From Hibiscus mutabilis (taxonomy: Eukaryota > Streptophyta > Magnoliopsida > Malvales > Malvaceae), in NCBI GenBank assembly GCA_019671005.1, contig CM033719.1, positions 21,192,750 through 21,256,749 of the forward strand: DNA of 64,000 nt, written 5' to 3'. The position numbers and the translations under genes are program-made. The number at the start of each line of letters is the position of its first letter. The stretch's first letter is position 1. Under the pieces are notes generated by a model that was given only the letters and a program-made list of their open reading frames with translations, did no database searches and was not told where the DNA came from. Positions 1-12,527 of the stretch are shown in pieces.

Positions 1-154
1 GCAATCTTTGACGGTCTCTATCTAGCCTGGCAGAATAACTTTGAGTTACTTCAGGTCCAATCTGATTGTTTGCTAGTTATTTCTTTTATTAACGCTCTTG
101 AAGCCATCTATAGCCCATTCGCTTTGGTTCGTGCTATAAACCTTATGCGCAACA
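1..154 (+). pseudogene. RNase H-like (RVT_3) domain relic, left half
   Basis: Frame 1 is open from base 1 and encodes an RNase H fold segment of the type at the C-terminus of plant LINEs and in many LINE-derived plant proteins. It contains the motif VQSDCLLV, whose Asp is a catalytic RNase H residue, followed by a helix ending LVRAINLMRN. It stops at the copia insertion (duplication CAACA at 150-154). The frame resumes on the far side of the element at 19695, so both halves belong to one older coding sequence. The 5' part lies outside the window. It could be a LINE 3' end or a domesticated RVT_3 gene. Confidence 0.7.
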
Positions 155-502
155 TGTTGGGTCACGCCGGCACACCTCATGGCACAGCGAAAAAAATTGG
201 TGATTACCACCAGAGATCCATGTACGAGGAACGAATCAGGTGAATAAGGGTGAAGAATTACCTGTTTAAAATATGGAATTTTGAATTTGGAGTAGATAGA
301 TATCCAATCACAATTCCACGATGTTGATTCCTAAGCCGCAACGATAACGCGTCGACCTCTACGTGGTTTACCCAGTTGAAATGAGCATATAAAACCCTAT
401 AAACTATTTAGAGGGTTTTTCCAAAAAGCCTTAATGACTGCTAGATCTCTCATGCCATTATATAGCCTTTGTAATCCTAATTTAACTCATATTAGGATTT
501 CA

Positions 503-536
<34 letters not shown>

Positions 537-1913
537 TAATCCTAATTTAATTTTAATTAGAATTTCAATATATATATATATATTAATATATATATATAAT
601 CACAATTCAGCTTAATTAGGATTTTAATATATATATATAATCTCTCAATTCAGCTTAATTAGGATTTCAGTATATATCTATATTAATATATAATCCCAAT
701 TCAACTTAATTAGGATTTCAATATATATTAATATATATAATCTCAATTCAACTTAATTAGGATTTTAATATATATATATATATTAATATATATAATCTCA
801 ATTCAACTTTAATTAGAATTTCAATATATATATTAATTTAAATCAAATTATATTATTTTTATATTAAAAGAGTCATAATTGCAATAATTATTTTATTTTA
901 ATATTTCTCCAATAGTTAAATTATATATATCAAATATATATTAATTTAACTAAATTCGTGTACAACAAATTTGTACATATATAATTCATTTAATATATTC
1001 TCATTTCAACCATGGGTGTGACCCTGTAAGTTCTTTGTAACGTTAGTAGTAAATATTAGAACATTTCTAATATTACAAACAATGAGTGATATCTAGCAAT
1101 ATGTCACTGTCATCTAAGTTATAAGAAATCATGATTCGACATAACCTCTTCATGATTAACTCTTTTCATGTATTACATCCTTTTGTCCTTATATCTAGAT
1201 TGGACACAAGTCATGGAATTGTCACACTTGTGTAGTCCAATTAATATTTCTTGATATCTTTAGTAGACTATTATAAACGAATAACCATGATATCTCATAT
1301 CAACTTATTCGAGCATGGCCATGCATTTCTAGTCCCACTCAATCAGGATATTACTCCTATTATATAAGAGGAACAAATCCTATCTTGATCAACCATATCC
1401 CATTACATAGATTGTAACATATCCAATATCAATCTTTATAGTGTAGTCAGTTACGACACACGTTTGACTGTATCAAAATATATCACTCACGATGTTGAAA
1501 TAATGATGATATCAAGTCTGAGGATCATACATGTAGTTATCACTATGAGCAATGTTGCGACTGTCGCATAATAATCCAAGAAACATGCTCATAGCGGGTC
1601 AGTCCCGTATGTCATTCTCTAACACATACTTATGTATTGATTTTGACATCTCCATGTTAATAACAACACTTTTTCATCAATCAACTACATATTAGTCTTA
1701 ATGCATTATTGTTGTCCATGCCCACAATAATGCTCGACTAAGGACATTTAAGAATAACCATATTATTCTAAGGACATTATTATATTTTAGTTTATTTATG
1801 CACGCAGAATTGTAACTAAAAATAATAATGGCAATGCATCTTTATGAATAAACAAGGTAAAACAAATGTAATTTACAATCACCTTATTATTGGTCTTCAG
1901 ACATACTCTAACA
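155..1913 (-). repeat. LTR (3' LTR) of the outer copia element
   Basis: Direct repeat of 17887-19689. Starts TGTTGGG and ends CTAACA, giving short imperfect terminal inverted repeats. It contains an AT-rich block of internal subrepeats at about 480-850. Confidence 0.93.
480..850. repeat. AT-rich tandem subrepeats inside the LTR
   Basis: About six degenerate units of 60-70 bp. Each combines TTCAACTTAATTAGGATTTC with a run of (AT)n and AATATATATAATC. The same block is in the other LTR (about 18200-18600), where one (AT)n run has expanded to about 65 bp (18238-18305). Confidence 0.8.
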
Positions 1914-1923
1914 ATCTCTCACT
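1914..1923 (-). other. Polypurine tract of the outer copia element
   Basis: On the minus strand AGTGAGAGAT directly abuts the LTR start TGTTAGAG. This is the expected place for plus-strand priming and agrees with the minus orientation. Confidence 0.75.
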
Positions 1924-1927
1924 AGTA

Positions 1928-4900
1928 CTAAGACAAATCACTCATGTATCTAATACCAAGTGACTTAGTGTGAAGATCATGCTTCTGTTGCGTCAGAGGT
2001 TTTGTTAGTGGATTGACAATGTTATCACCTGTTGGTACTCTGCATATTTCCATATCTCCTCAATCTATAATTTCTCGAATGAGATGGTAACGCCTAAGTA
2101 TATGTTTGGATCGTTGGTGAGATCTGGGTTCTTTTGCTTATGCGATTGCTCTGTTGTTATCACAACTTAGATCTGTAGCATTCAATATGCTCAGCACAAC
2201 CCCTAGTTCAGTTATGAACTTCTTAATCCAAACACCGTCTTTTGCAGCATCACATGCTGCAATATACTTGACTTCTATTTTAAAATCAGTTACTGTATCT
2301 TTTTTTAACCTTTTTAGCTCACGGCACCTCTATTAAGGCAAAACACAAAACCTGATTATTATTGTGAATCATCCTTATTGATTTGAAAGCTCGCATCAGT
2401 ATAACCTTTTATACTTAGCGCTTCCTCACCTCTATATATAAAGAATGTATCCTTAGTTCTTCTTAAGTACTTAAATATATTTTTAACTGCGACCCAATAA
2501 CCTTCACTGGTTCTATCTGGTACCGAATTGTCATACTTAAAGCGTATGATACATCTGGGGGAGTACATAGCATGACATACATGATAGATCCAATTGCTGA
2601 AGCATGTAGAATCTTACTCAATCGCTCTCTTTCTTGAGGTATTGAAGGAGACATTTCCTTCGAGAGTGACATACCATGTCTTATAGGTAAGATATATGTA
2701 TTTTGACTCAGTCCTAGGAGTCGTCTCGATCTATCTCTATAGATCTTGACTCCTAATATGTATGTTGCCTTACCCAAGTCTTTCATGAAAAAATATTTTC
2801 CCACCCAAGTTTTTTTAAAGACTATAAGCTAGGTATGTCATTTCTTATTATCAGTATGTCATCCACATACAATACCAAGAATACAGTAGTGCTCCCACTA
2901 ATTTTCTTGAAAACACATGGCTCATCCTCATTTTTTATAAAACCAAACTTTTTGATTGCATCGTTAAAATGAAGATTCTAACTTCGAGAAGCTTGTTTCA
3001 ATCCATAAATGGACCTTTGTAGCTTGCATATTTTTTGGCATCTTTTGGATCGACAAAAACTTCAGGTTGTGTCATGTACACATCATCATCTAGTTTTCCG
3101 TTAAGGAAAGCGGTTTTAACATCCACTTGTCATATCTCATAATCATAAAATGCAGCTATCGCAAGTAAGATCTGGATGGATTTAAACATAGCAACAAGAG
3201 AAGAGGTTTCATAATAGTCTATACCATGAATTTGACAAAAACCTTTAGCGACTAATCGCCCTTTGTATGTTTGTATATCACCATCCATGTTGGTTTTCTT
3301 TTTCAAAACCCATTTGCTCTCTATGGGCTTAATCCCTAGAGGTGGGTCAACCAAGGTCCAAACTTGGTTTTCTGACATGGAATCCATCTCAAATTTCATG
3401 TCCTCTAGCCATTTCTTAGAGTCTGGTCCTGTCACTGCTTCTTGATAAGTCCTAGGCTCATCTTGATCCATGAAGAGAACATCACCATGCAATGTGACAA
3501 GAAATCTATATTTCTCAGGCGCATTTCGTTTTCTCAAGGATCTTCGCAGTGATTGTGTTTCTAAAATAGTTAAATGTTCTTCTACAACTTGTGGAACTTG
3601 TTGTTGTTCAATCTCTGGTTCAAAGATTTATGGTTGATCTCGAATTTCATTGAGATCAATATTTCTCTCACTTCCTTTTATGAAAACAAATTCTCTTTCT
3701 AGGAAGTTTCCTGTTCGAGAAACAAACATTATGTTCTTCGTAGAATTGAAGAAATAATATCTTTCAGTTTCTTTAGGATAACCTACAAAATTACATTTAT
3801 GAGATTTGGGTTCTAGCTTTGTAGACATCTGATGTTTAACATAAGCTTCGCATCCCCAAATTCTCATAAAAGAATATTGGGACGTTTTCAGTCCATATCT
3901 CATATGGCATTTTTTGAACTGATTTAGATAGAACATGATTTATTGTGAAAGCCGTTGTTTCTAGGGCACGTCCCTCCCCCAAAAAATGGGAAGATTAGTG
4001 TGACTCATTATTGATCAAACCATGTCTAACAGTGTTCGATTTCTTCTTTCAGAAACTCTATTCCATTATGGAGCACTATGAGGTGTAAGTTGTGAGACAA
4101 TCCCATATTCCTTAAGAAGGTCACTAAACTCTAAGCTTAAGTATTCTCCTCCTCGATATGATCGAAGAGCCTTAATGCTTTTTCCTAGTTGGTTTTTTAC
4201 TTTATTTTTAAATTCCTTGAACTTATCAAGGGCTTCGGATTTATGATGTTTTAGGTAAATGTACCCATATCTACTGAAGTCATCTATGAAAGTAATGAGG
4301 TATTGAAACCCTTCTCTGGCTTGTGTATTTATTGGTCCACATACATCACTATGTATTAATCCCAATAAATCACTTGCTTGCTCACTTTTACCATTAAAAG
4401 GAGCTTTGGTCATCTTTCCAAATAAGCAAGGCTCGCATACATCAAATTGTTCGAAAATAATTAAATCCAAAAATCAATCTTTATGAAGTTTTGAAATGTG
4501 TTTTTTCACTTATGAGACCCAAGTGGCAATGCCAAAGATAAGTTTGATTAGAGTCATTTGTTTTTCTATCTTTTCGTATTTATGCTGTAAATGGAATTCT
4601 CTTGATCCAAAATATAGAGGCCATTTATTAATTGTTCCACACCATAGAAAACATTATCGAGATAAAAGAACAACAATTATTCCTAATAATTATCTCAAAA
4701 CGAATCTTGTCTAAACAAGAAATAGAAATGATGTTTTTAGTCAAACTAGGCACAAAATAACAATCCTCTAAACATAAATTAAGTCCACTAGGCAACGATA
4801 AAGTATGTGTTCATATAGCTAATGCAACAACTCTTGCTCCATCACCAACTCGTAGGTTCACATCTTCTTTTCTTAGATTTCTACTCTTTTGTAGTCCTTG

Positions 4901-5125
4901 TACAGATGTACAAATATGAGAACCACAACCGGTATCCAATACCCAAGAAGTAGGTGTTGATAAATTAATATCAATAATATAAATATCTGAGGCAGACGCT
5001 CTGCTTTCATTTGCCTTCTTGACCTTTTCAAGATAAATGGGGCAGTTATTCTTCCAATGACATGTCTTATTAGAATGAAAATATTTTTCTTTCAATGACA
5101 TGTTAAGGAAGTTCATGTTGTTCAA
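1928..5125 (-). pseudogene. Copia gag-pol relic: zinc knuckle, protease, integrase, RT, RNase H
   Basis: Read on the minus strand the pieces lie in copia order. 5125-4811 has a degraded zinc knuckle (CHWKNNCP) and a protease with DTGCGSHIC. 4470-4066 is the integrase core (HSDVCGP, then FIDDFSRYGY). 3936-3628 is the integrase C-terminus. 3537-3130 is the RT N-terminus (ending near AKGFCQIHGIDYYET). YVDD is encoded at 2858-2869. 2804-2359 is the RT C-terminus and RNase H (KGYTDASF). The last exon-like stretch ends in NPLTKPL before a stop at 1928-1930. Frameshifts and stops separate the pieces. In the integrase the usual SDRGGEY motif reads SYRGGEY (codon 4156-4158), so the second catalytic Asp is lost. 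It cannot encode a working polyprotein. Confidence 0.92.
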
Positions 5126-5969
5126 CTTGTCCTTCTCAAGAACCGATCACAATGATAACGAATTTGTATTTCCATTATAAGCTACAATAATAAAATATGA
5201 TTTTTAATACGTTTACCAAGTTTGATTATAAAATGACTTTATACTCCCACTACTTTTATTAAAAGTAATAACCCTAAAATATTAATGTCAAAAATACTTT
5301 CCGTAAAGTTTTTCTAGTGGGTAAGGATCTAAAATTCACATTCTCTTAAGTCAGCTTTGGCTTTTCTCTTAAGATTATAGTTTATCTAGGTAAGTAACAT
5401 TTGCTAACTACATCTCATATAACTCCTTCATTTGGTGAACAACTCTTGTTCATAATCATCTTATGATTATCCAAATAACTAGCCTTTAGGTTTCTAATCC
5501 TATTAGAGCAACCTGGTTAAGTCTTTAACCAATATTACAATCAACGAATATCACTTGCTTATTCTTTGCGTTTGTCCAAGATAGATACAAGTACCTCGCT
5601 TTAGCAGAACCTACATTGGATCGATATAGACTTTAACGAGGGTTAACATTGGGAAGCAATAAAAGACTTAATATTTTATTGAGGGGTTTTGTGAATATTA
5701 TCTCACCATTTAACATTTGATCTTATCAATTAACTAGCATGCATCTCATACATTCATTTTATCATATACATGAAAGATAATGAATATGAATGCTATAGTT
5801 ATAGCCCATATCCTAAGGTGCCCGTCCCAAGCCAATAGGAAAACCAAATTATTCTAAGGATAAAATCACTTCTCAAGCATCTTTCTGTCGGCCCATACTT
5901 CTGTTCCTCTGGTCCATGCTTCTTCGTATAGATTACAATTTCAGAAACTCATTTTACATATGAGGGAGC
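5126..5969 (-). other. Copia internal region, gag not recognisable
   Basis: Expected position of gag between protease and the nested insertion. I see no capsid-like frame. It is AT-rich with many stops on both strands, so gag is deleted or beyond recognition by eye. Confidence 0.5.
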
Positions 5970-7741
5970 TGTCGCAACCCCTTTTTGGGCTGGGCTCGAC
6001 ATTTAATTTTAAATAAAAGCCAAAAACAACGGAGTTGCCACCAATATTTTTATAAGGTGTGATTGAATCACCTAAAAAGGGTCATTTTAATAAAATCTTT
6101 TTTATTTTATTAAAACAATGATTTTGGTCTGCGAAAACTCAAAAATAGGTTCGCTAGTCGATTACGCGTAGGGAAGGGTTAGTACCTCCACAGTACCCAA
6201 AAATTGGTACCTAGCCGTTTACAAAAAGTTTTAATGTCGGAATTTGCAAGTTCGCGTAAAATTTAAATTATTGTCCATTTACGAATATGATTCCATTTTA
6301 ACGGCCCGACCATCCGGAGAGTAAACTCTAATCACCGCCAACACTTCTGGCGCTAACCCGTTACCTCATTTTGGTAGGACACCGCATTAATTATGTTTTA
6401 CTTTTTAATCAAACAATCAAAGACAATTGGTGTGTTGAAGCTTTTATTTATTCTATGTTAGTGATTATTAGCCTAGGGAATTGTCTAAGTATTTTTTTAC
6501 CTGATAAGGTTAAAATATAATTAAGTGTATTTTATGATTTTTAAGCGAAGAGAATTTTATCAAACTTTAAGGCTCTAAATTAAACTAAGGTTGTAACACT
6601 AGAGAACCTAAACCTAGGAGTTTTACCTAAACTAATACATTAATTAAAAAAACAAACAGTTAAATATCTTAAATTAACGATATAAGGTAACATTAATTCA
6701 ATTTACAAAATTAAATAAAATATGAAGAAATAGGAAGGAATTTAATAAAATGTTAAATTATGTGTATCATTCTCAAAGTTGAGTCAACACATACGGTATT
6801 CGGATCGTTTTTGTTAAAACATTAATCGAAACTTTAATTTTAAAGAATGTGATAAAAATAGGTTGCTCAAAAAAAGATGTTAGTAACCAGATTAAAAGCA
6901 AATTTTAAAAAATATACACCAAGTTTATTTAAAAAGAGCTTTATGGAATAAAATTGATGTAGAGATTTAATAAAATTAAATGACCCACTTTTGTTTAAAA
7001 TAGGTACAAAGCCCAAAAAACACAATTCACCCACTTTTATTTTAAAACAAAGATCAAACACCCTATTTTAAAGAGTTCATCAAGTGTTCATGTAAAAAAT
7101 GAAGAACATGGGTGGTGAACCACTGTGTCGGCCGTATTCCACCGGCGCCGACCGTCGTCTATGGCGGTGGTGCACCAAAAATTCCTTCTTTATCGATTGA
7201 AAAGTTTGAACAAGGATCTTTAAAACTTTAAAAAAATTAGAATTGCTCCAATTATAGTTAAATTCAAAATAAAAGAAATAAATAAAGAACGAAAGAACAA
7301 GAGCAAGATACCTAAAAATCAAGCTTTTCTTCTTGTATTCAACTTGACAAATGCCAATACAAACTTGAGAATTCTATAGGATTTTCGGATGCTTGTGGTG
7401 TGTTAGTGAATGAGTTGTGTGCATGAGTCAGTGTATGTCTATTACAAAGGATGGGAGGGTGTTTATATAGTAGAAATTCATACCAAATTTACAACGAGAA
7501 TAAAAATCAAAATCCCTAATTTTTGGTTAATTGCTTACCAAATCTTGAAAAATTTCGATTCTCCTTCCTCTTTTGCTTCTTTGACCGATTTTGAATGATT
7601 TGGGAATGATTTTCCCTTGATTTTTCCAAATCCAAGTTGGCATCCTTCCTCTTTTTTATTCTGATTTAGTGCTTGTTTTGGGACTGATTCCTTCAATATT
7701 TTCCTCTATATTCGGCTTGGGTTAAAAAATCAGTGAATACA
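5970..7741 (-). repeat. LTR (3' LTR) of the nested gypsy-type element
   Basis: Direct repeat of 15472-17141, with roughly 11% mismatch over the first 430 bp by eye and larger indels further in. A very well conserved block (about 6300-6385) matches 15795-15885. Confidence 0.88.
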
Positions 7742-7743
7742 GC

Positions 7744-7756
7744 TGCCCCTCTTTGC
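7744..7756 (-). other. Polypurine tract of the nested element
   Basis: The plus strand reads TGCCCCTCTTTGC just inside the LTR end, so the minus strand has GCAAAGAGGGGCA. The same tract occurs at 47280-47291 beside the LTR of a second element. Confidence 0.8.
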
Positions 7757-7850
7757 TCATTTCTGTGAAACAAGAATAGAGAAAAGAACAAAAGGCACTG
7801 ATTTTAGCCAATCACACTACAAATTGGTTGATGGACATCAAAGCAAGGTT

Positions 7851-9214
7851 ACATTCTCCTTATGCCTGAACGGATAGACAGGTTCCATTCTCCTTATGCC
7901 TGAACAGATAGGCGGGTTCCATTCTCATCATTCTTGAATGGATAGGCAGGTTCTATTCTCCTGATGCCTGAACGGATAGGCGGGTTCTATTCTCCTTATA
8001 CCCAAATAGATAAGCATGTTTCATTCTCCTTATGCCTGAACGAATAATCGAGTTCTATTCTCCTTATACCAGAACGAATAGGCAGGTTCCATTCTCCTCA
8101 TGCCTAAATAGGTAGGCAGGTTCTATTCTCCTGATACCTGAACGGATAGGCGTGTTCCATTCTCCTGATACTTGAACGGATAGGCAAGTTCCACTCTCTT
8201 TATGCCTGAACGGATAGGCGAGTTCCATTCTCCTTATACTCGAATAGATAAGCAAGTTCAATTCTCTTTATGCCTGAACGAATATGTGGGTTCTATTCTC
8301 CTTATGCCTGAACGGATAGGCGAGTTCTATTCTCTTTATATCTGAATGGATATGCGAGTTTTATTCTCTTCATGGCTGAATAGATAGGCGGGTTCTATTC
8401 TCCTTATGCCTGAACGGATAAGTGGGTTCCATTCTCTTGGTTCCTAAACAGATAGGCGGGTTTTATTCTCCTCATGCCCGAACGGATAGGTGGATTATAT
8501 TCTCCTCATGCTCGAATAGATAAGCATGTTCCATTCTATTCATGCCTGAATGGATAAGTGGGTTCCATTCTCCCCATGTCCGAACGGATAGGCAAGTTCA
8601 ATTCTCCTCATGCCTGAATAGATAGGCGAGTTCTATGCTCCTTACTCCTGAAAGGATAGGCTGGTTCCATTCTTCTTATGCCTGAACGGATAATCGGGTT
8701 ATATTCTCCTCATGCTCGAATAGATAAGCAGGTTCCATTCTCATCATGCCTGAATGGATAGGCGGGTTCTATTCTCCTCATGCCCGAATAGATAGGTGGG
8801 TTCCATTCTCCTTACGCCTGATCGAATAGGCGGATTTCATTCTCCTCATGCTTGAATAGATTGATGGGTTCTATTCTCCTTACGCCTGAACTTATAGGCG
8901 AGTTCCATTCTCCTCATGCTTGAATAGATTGGCGGGTTCTATTCTCCTTACGCCTGAACTTATAGTCTGGTTCCATTCTTTTCATGCCCGAACGGATAGG
9001 CCAGTTCTATTCTCCTCATGCTCGAATAGATAAGCAGGTTCTATTCTCCTCATGCCCAAATGGATAGGCAGGTTCTATTCTCTTCATGCCCGAACGGATA
9101 GGTAGGTTCTATTCTTCTCATGCATGAATGGATAGGCGGGTTCCATTCTCCTTACGCTTGAACGAATATACGGGTTCTATTCTCCTCATGCCTGAATAGA
9201 TAGGCAGGTTCCAT
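7851..9214. repeat. 34-bp minisatellite, about 40 copies
   Basis: The unit is roughly TATGCCTGAACGGATAGG followed by CGGGTTCCATTCTCCT, repeating every 34 bp (for example starts at 7861 and 7895). Each unit holds a short inverted repeat, GCCT...AGGC, around GAACGGAT. Copies differ at several positions (CGGATAGG or AGATAAGC; TTCC or TTCT). 34 is not a multiple of three and there is no conserved frame, so it is not coding. It begins about 95 bp from the polypurine tract, in the 3' untranslated end of the element. Confidence 0.95.
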
Positions 9215-9432
9215 ACATGTCAAAATTCAATAAATGCTATGGTTATGATGAGCATGCTCATAAGGATGCCTAACACATGAATGCATGTCCTTTTCTCTTT
9301 CATTTTCTTTTTTTTTCATTTTTAAACTTTTCTCTTTTTTCCTTGTTTTGGGTTTTTCCTCTTTACATCTTTGCACATTTACTTGCTCAACCCAGATAGA
9401 CAACCATGCTAGCTATTTGCCATATGTATCTA

Positions 9433-9830
9433 TTTGCTTTAGAGAAGACATCTGAGCCTTGCACATTTGCTCACTCAGTCCAGTTGAGAGGACTGACTTT
9501 TTATCCTCATATTCTTCAACAGTATTTTAGCCTTTGTCTGGTTAAGGGAACAAAATCTCTCGCATCCTCCCAGATGCTTGAATGAAAGCTTTAACATCAT
9601 TGGACATCTCTTCCAATGTCTGTAAAATTGTTCTCATTGTGAGAGAAGGTTTAGCAATCATGCTGCCTTAAAATAATATCAAGCATCCTCAATGCTTCTT
9701 GTGAGTTCTCAGATGCTTGCCTCTGCAGGGCTCTTTGAAGCGCTTGCATGTAAATCCTTGAAGCAAAGCTTATTTTTACCCTGAATGCCTTTGGATGATA
9801 CTGACATTTTTTCCTCTTCCTCTTACGCCT
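9433..9830 (-). pseudogene. Captured ARGONAUTE fragment (AGO4/6/9-type), N-terminal to PAZ region
   Basis: On the minus strand 9830-9660 reads a basic stretch (RRKRKRKK) then YHPKAFRVKISFASRIYMQA and ALQRQASENSQEALRMLDII followed by LRQH. This is the Argonaute region that follows the N domain; plant AGO4-clade proteins have KTFKVEISFAAKIPMQAI and SENSQEALRVLDIILRQH there. After a stop, homology continues in short pieces: FSHNENNFTDIG and SFHSS (family: QSFFHNDPKNF...G...SFHSS), a DFLLANQ-like stretch, AKILLKNMRIK, then TGLSEQMCKAQMSSLKQ near 9470-9433 (family: ITGLSEKPCKEQ..FTLKQ, start of PAZ). About 130 residues of Argonaute are collapsed into 400 bp with small deletions, two stops and frame changes, and no intron. 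No catalytic PIWI region is present. It lies between ORF1 and the minisatellite of the nested retroelement. The homology is clear from motif order; which AGO paralogue it came from is not determined. Confidence 0.85.
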
Positions 9831-12520
9831 ATTAATGTTGATGGCCTTAAATCCTTGACCAATGCAAATTTCCCCACTCAGGGCGTGCCCCCATTTAAAA
9901 TTTAGATGCCATTGGCCAAAACTTCCCAAGTAAGAACACCAGAAATTGCCCCGTGCTACCTTTTCCAAGTCGATGAGGTATGAGGACACAAAATTCCTTC
10001 CAAGATGCCAAGTTTTTGAGAGATAGGTTTGCTTCTTGTCTAATCCATAAGCTATCCAAGCCGCCCTTTACGAGTTTTCAACTCGGATCCTCCTTTGGTT
10101 TCAAGATGCCCTTTGCGGATTTTCATCTTGAACCCCCTTTTTTCCTTTTCTCTTTCTGGTACCTAAGGTGCCCTTTACGAGTTTTCACCTTTCGAAAATT
10201 TTCTTTTTCTTTTTTCTTTATTTCTTTCTTTTTTCATCTTCTTTTTTTAGGCATAAAACTTCTGAATTCATCGGATTTAAGCTCATCTCTATCTCAACCA
10301 AGATCAATGTTCTTTTTTATAAGGCCTTCTTCTTATTTAGGCATTCATTTTCCCCAGGAATCTTTCTAAATTGGCAACATTTCCCTTAACATGAAATCCC
10401 CTTCTTATAATCTTCTCGGGTGAATTTTCTTGTTATGCGCCCGTGTCATTTTTCTCTAATTCACTTGACCATGGCAGACAACTTTTAACCCCTCTTCATC
10501 GAATAGCTTCAACTAGTCATATTTTACTTGGACCCATTATGCTTCTTCTCGCTTCGCAGAAAGGTGAAATTTCAACTTCGATTGGCAACACAACTTCTAT
10601 CCCATGAACTAATGAAGACAGTGTTGCCTCTATTATTTTCTGTTGCGATGGTGAACAATTACTCCTGGATTTGGAATCAATGCCAAGAAACCTTTATTTT
10701 TCATGAATCTATGTTACTTCACTTGTAAGATGCAAGAAAAAAGTTGGCAATGAAGATTTAAAGAAAGACAAAGGACCATAAATAAAGGCGAGAAAAGAGG
10801 GTTCAAAGGAAAAAGTCATGGCAAACATGGAAGAGAGCAAAGTCATATGCCCCAAAATTCATAGTATGAATGATTCACAAATCCATCAACCGAATAGTAT
10901 CCCGTTTTTAGGTGGCTCTCTTTAACTCAACCACTCCTTAAGCTTCAATTCTCCCACTTTTTAAATCTCAATCAGACATTAGAAGTTTTGAGGTTCTTGA
11001 AGAAAGGTTAACTCAATAAGACAGAATGTGTTCTGCAAACAAACTCATTTTCTCAAATATTTATGTGTGATCCAAATGGCCTTTTAAGGCTTGTAATGTA
11101 GGCTAGGCTCAGGTTACAAAAGAAAGGATATATAAGCCCAAATACATGCTTAAGGGTGATTAAACCAAGGATCAATATTTCTTGATGAAATCTCTATTCT
11201 TTGGATCACTCTAGACTGTCCATTTTGGGTTTTCACCCTAGATTTCATTTCCCTTTCTGGCACATGTCTCATTTGAAGGATTCCACACATGTTTTTCTCT
11301 TGTTTCAAAATTTCCTTCGTATTCCAGCTCTTTTTTTTCTTTCTTTCTTTTCTTTTTTTGCGTCCTTTTTCATTTTTAAATTAGGACATTTAGCTTGATC
11401 TGTTGTACCTTTTCCTCATTTGCAAACAACATTTTATCCTTTTTGCCCCCTAGTATGGGGAGTGATCTTTGGTTAGGGTTCAAAAAAATATTCGGCTCAA
11501 AAAGGGACAACAAAGGATTTTTTTATTTTCTTATTTGAGAAGGGAAATGAAGGAATGCCAAATGTCATTTCACACACAAATATCATCAAAGAGATGCATT
11601 CTTTAGTTGGTAGATGTTTTAGAGTTATCACTTTATTCAAAAACCCTAAACAACAATGTTTAAAAGGTAAACTCACTCATAATGGGATTTTCCCATTAAT
11701 CCTGAACACACTTTATTGCCCTTCTATCTCGGGATTAGATCCAAGAATCATTCATACTGTCAATAATAGGGGCTCTGCCAAGAGATGCATTTTGGAAGAG
11801 AAATGGGTGAAAAATAAAAAAATGAAAAAAATAAAATGTTTTACACTTGAAAAAATTAAAGGGAATGCATCTATTACACAAGTATAATAACATATAGGCC
11901 CTTACAAAAGATCCACAATGCTCGCGGGCAAAATCAAAAGGGTTGGTTCTAGGTATGACTCCACCATTTTTCAAGAAAACCATTGATCATTATTTATGGA
12001 AAGCATGGGTAAATTCTAGCAAAGCTCGATCAGTCTACTTCCTGACAAGATTCTACTGCTGAAGTTGTTCAAGCTACAGGTACTCGTCATATTTTTTTCC
12101 TCGATTCCCAGAGTGAGCGTAGGCCATTCCTAGCAGGGCTTTGATGCCATCAGTTACCTTTTCTTTATATATGTCCCAAAACCCTAACACGACTACTATC
12201 TAGGTAATAACATCCCAACAAGCTCGCGTATTCTTGTGGTTCAGTTCTAAAGCTAATGACATGTTTTCAATGACCATTGCTTGGGTATCGTGCTTATGCG
12301 AAACTTTTTTTTAGATTTTTCAAATTTTACCATAATTAATTCTTTTATTATACGTGAATGTATGCAATAATGTAAAAACATAAACCAATGCAAACAAACA
12401 ACAAACAAAATGCAAATGCATGAATGCAGGCGAAGGGTCATTGATTCCATAAAGTATTTGCTCTAGAAATAGCTTTTTATTGGATGCCAAAGGTCCTTAT
12501 TACAAAATATCTCGACTTTT
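9831..12520 (-). other. Unassigned interior of the nested element
   Basis: Between ORF1 and the Argonaute fragment I see no recognisable gag or pol. There are low-complexity T-rich or A-rich runs (10200-10250, 11325-11375, 11810-11850) and a threefold motif GCCCTTTACGAGTTTTCA (about 10063, 10110, 10170, degenerate in the middle copy) suggesting small duplications. Short open frames lack family features. Confidence 0.5.
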
Positions 12521-12527
12521 CTATGAG

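Noticed and set aside
8064..8261. 65-codon open frame with repeated RRMELAYPFRHKE-like peptide
   Set aside because: It arises from the 34-bp minisatellite; three units make 102 bp, so all frames repeat. No conserved start or family.
7851..9214. CRISPR-like array of regularly spaced repeats
   Set aside because: The repeats are head-to-tail without unique spacers, in a plant genome and inside a retroelement. It is a minisatellite.
9651..9989. A functional small Argonaute-like protein
   Set aside because: The open frame holds only about 55 Argonaute residues and stops before the homology ends; remaining pieces are in other frames and no PIWI domain exists.
10168..10389. Phe-rich plus-strand frames
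   Set aside because: They result from T-rich low-complexity sequence inside the nested element.
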